This document shows positions 5,601 through 5,984 of a stretch of 5,984 nucleotides of DNA, one piece after another. The stretch's first letter is position 1. Each line of letters opens with the position of its first letter. Origin of the DNA: Bacillota bacterium (GTDB lineage: Bacteria; Bacillota; Dehalobacteriia; UBA4068); contig JAUMYD010000119.1 of the NCBI GenBank assembly GCA_030528765.1, positions 1 through 5,984 on the forward strand, in the 5' to 3' direction. The notes beneath the pieces are model-generated. The model was not told the origin of the DNA and did no database searches. It saw nothing but the letters and a program-made list of their open reading frames with translations. A program made the translations under genes and the position numbers.

Positions 5601-5765
5601 TATGTGCTGCGTTTTATGCTGCTAATCTTGTGTTTTGGGCTATATGTGATAAAATATAATTAAAATGGACTGGGGCCTTGGAAAAATAAATGGATATAAT
5701 AATATGTATTTTAGTTGGTTTTATTATATATATACTAAAATCAATAATTTAAAGAAACTCTATAA
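5601..5765. promoter_or_regulatory. AT-rich tract with inverted repeat, possible control region
   Basis: This stretch is much richer in A and T than the rest of the window and holds no gene. ATTTTAGT (5708-5715) is exactly complementary to ACTAAAAT (5734-5741) across an 18-nt AT spacer. ACTCT (5757-5761) pairs with AGAGT (5767-5771) at its end. TATAAT occurs at 5655-5660 and 5695-5700, but neither has a good -35 box at 16-18 nt, although TTGTGT (5628-5633) with TAAAAT (5650-5655) is a weak candidate. It may be the promoter and operator of whatever begins near 5766, or the edge of an inserted element. Confidence 0.35.
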
Positions 5766-5984
5766 AAGAGTGAGGGGATCACCAGTACGTTCTGCAGCAG
5801 GGAAAGACTGAATGCCGGACTGTTGTTCAGAGAAAATACTGCACAAGCTCGGACAGCGGAAAAAGAAAAAGAGATTCCTGTCCTGGAAAAAGTACTCCGG
5901 GATCCTGCACTCCTGGAGCACACGGCTGAGATCCTCTGTTTCTTTTGCTGCTGTGGAGTTTCTGCGGAAATCATATCCTTATGG
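5766..5984 (+). CDS. Possible protein-coding fragment of unknown family, no normal start, runs off the window
   Basis: The frame beginning at 5766 follows a TAA at 5763-5765 and stays open to the window end (73 codons). Its translation looks protein-like, with a charged, helix-prone middle (about residues 22-52, including TAEKEKEIPVLEKVL) and a Cys-rich hydrophobic patch (ILCFFCCCG, about 57-65). It has no ATG or GTG, and I do not recognise the family. A GTG at 5770 lies in another frame and stops after 13 codons; removing two bases of the GGGG run at 5774-5777 would join it to this frame, so a frameshift or sequence error is possible. The minus strand over 5974-5741 is also open (77 codons from ATG) but is Ser-rich and looks like the shadow. 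It may be a 5'-truncated or broken gene. Confidence 0.35.

Noticed and set aside
5741..5974. Minus-strand gene of 77 codons at the right end
   Set aside because: Ser-rich composition typical of antisense translation; the opposite frame looks more protein-like. It could be revisited if homologues support it.
1..5984. CRISPR array, rRNA, complete insertion sequence or prophage gene
   Set aside because: I saw no regularly spaced direct repeats, no rRNA-like stretches, no transposase or integrase motifs and no phage structural motifs on either strand.

Overview
The window looks like chromosomal DNA of a low-to-moderate GC Bacillota, most probably Clostridia. The evidence is the type of OmpR-family two-component pair, strong GGAGG-type ribosome binding sites at 6-8 nt spacing, a cytosolic DgkB/YegS-like lipid kinase, and a PgsA-like CDP-alcohol phosphatidyltransferase with the IPNLL-type N-terminus common in gut clostridia. 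G+C is roughly half by eye, except for a sharply AT-rich stretch at about 5640-5770. No taxon can be named from this alone.

All confident genes are on the + strand. Positions 3-620 hold the 3' part of an OmpR/PhoB-type response regulator, cut by the window edge. It is followed after 34 nt by its sensor histidine kinase (655-1719), which has two membrane segments and a very short outside loop. A 344-bp gap (1720-2063) contains a palindromic, possibly repeat-derived element. Next comes a diacylglycerol/lipid kinase family gene (2064-2993, GTG start), a 434-bp gap (2994-3427) that is open in phase with the next gene but does not look like coding sequence, a CDP-alcohol phosphatidyltransferase (3428-3991), and 70 bp later an AI-2E family membrane protein (4062-5195).

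Downstream of 5195 is a 330-bp stretch with a possible promoter, a pair of mutually exclusive hairpins and a tiny Trp-rich reading frame, closed by a strong intrinsic terminator (5527-5560) and a second weaker one (5571-5600). An AT-rich tract with an 8-bp inverted repeat then leads to a reading frame (5766 to the window end) that has protein-like sequence but no normal start codon.

Functionally the centre of the window is membrane-lipid work. The lipid kinase can make phosphatidic acid from diacylglycerol. The phosphatidyltransferase uses CDP-diacylglycerol, which is made from phosphatidic acid, to make an anionic phospholipid. The short-loop sensor kinase is of the kind often used to sense envelope stress, but nothing in the sequence proves that it controls the lipid genes. 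I found no clear defence system, CRISPR array, complete insertion sequence, tRNA or rRNA. The least explained parts are the intergenic elements and the 3' end.
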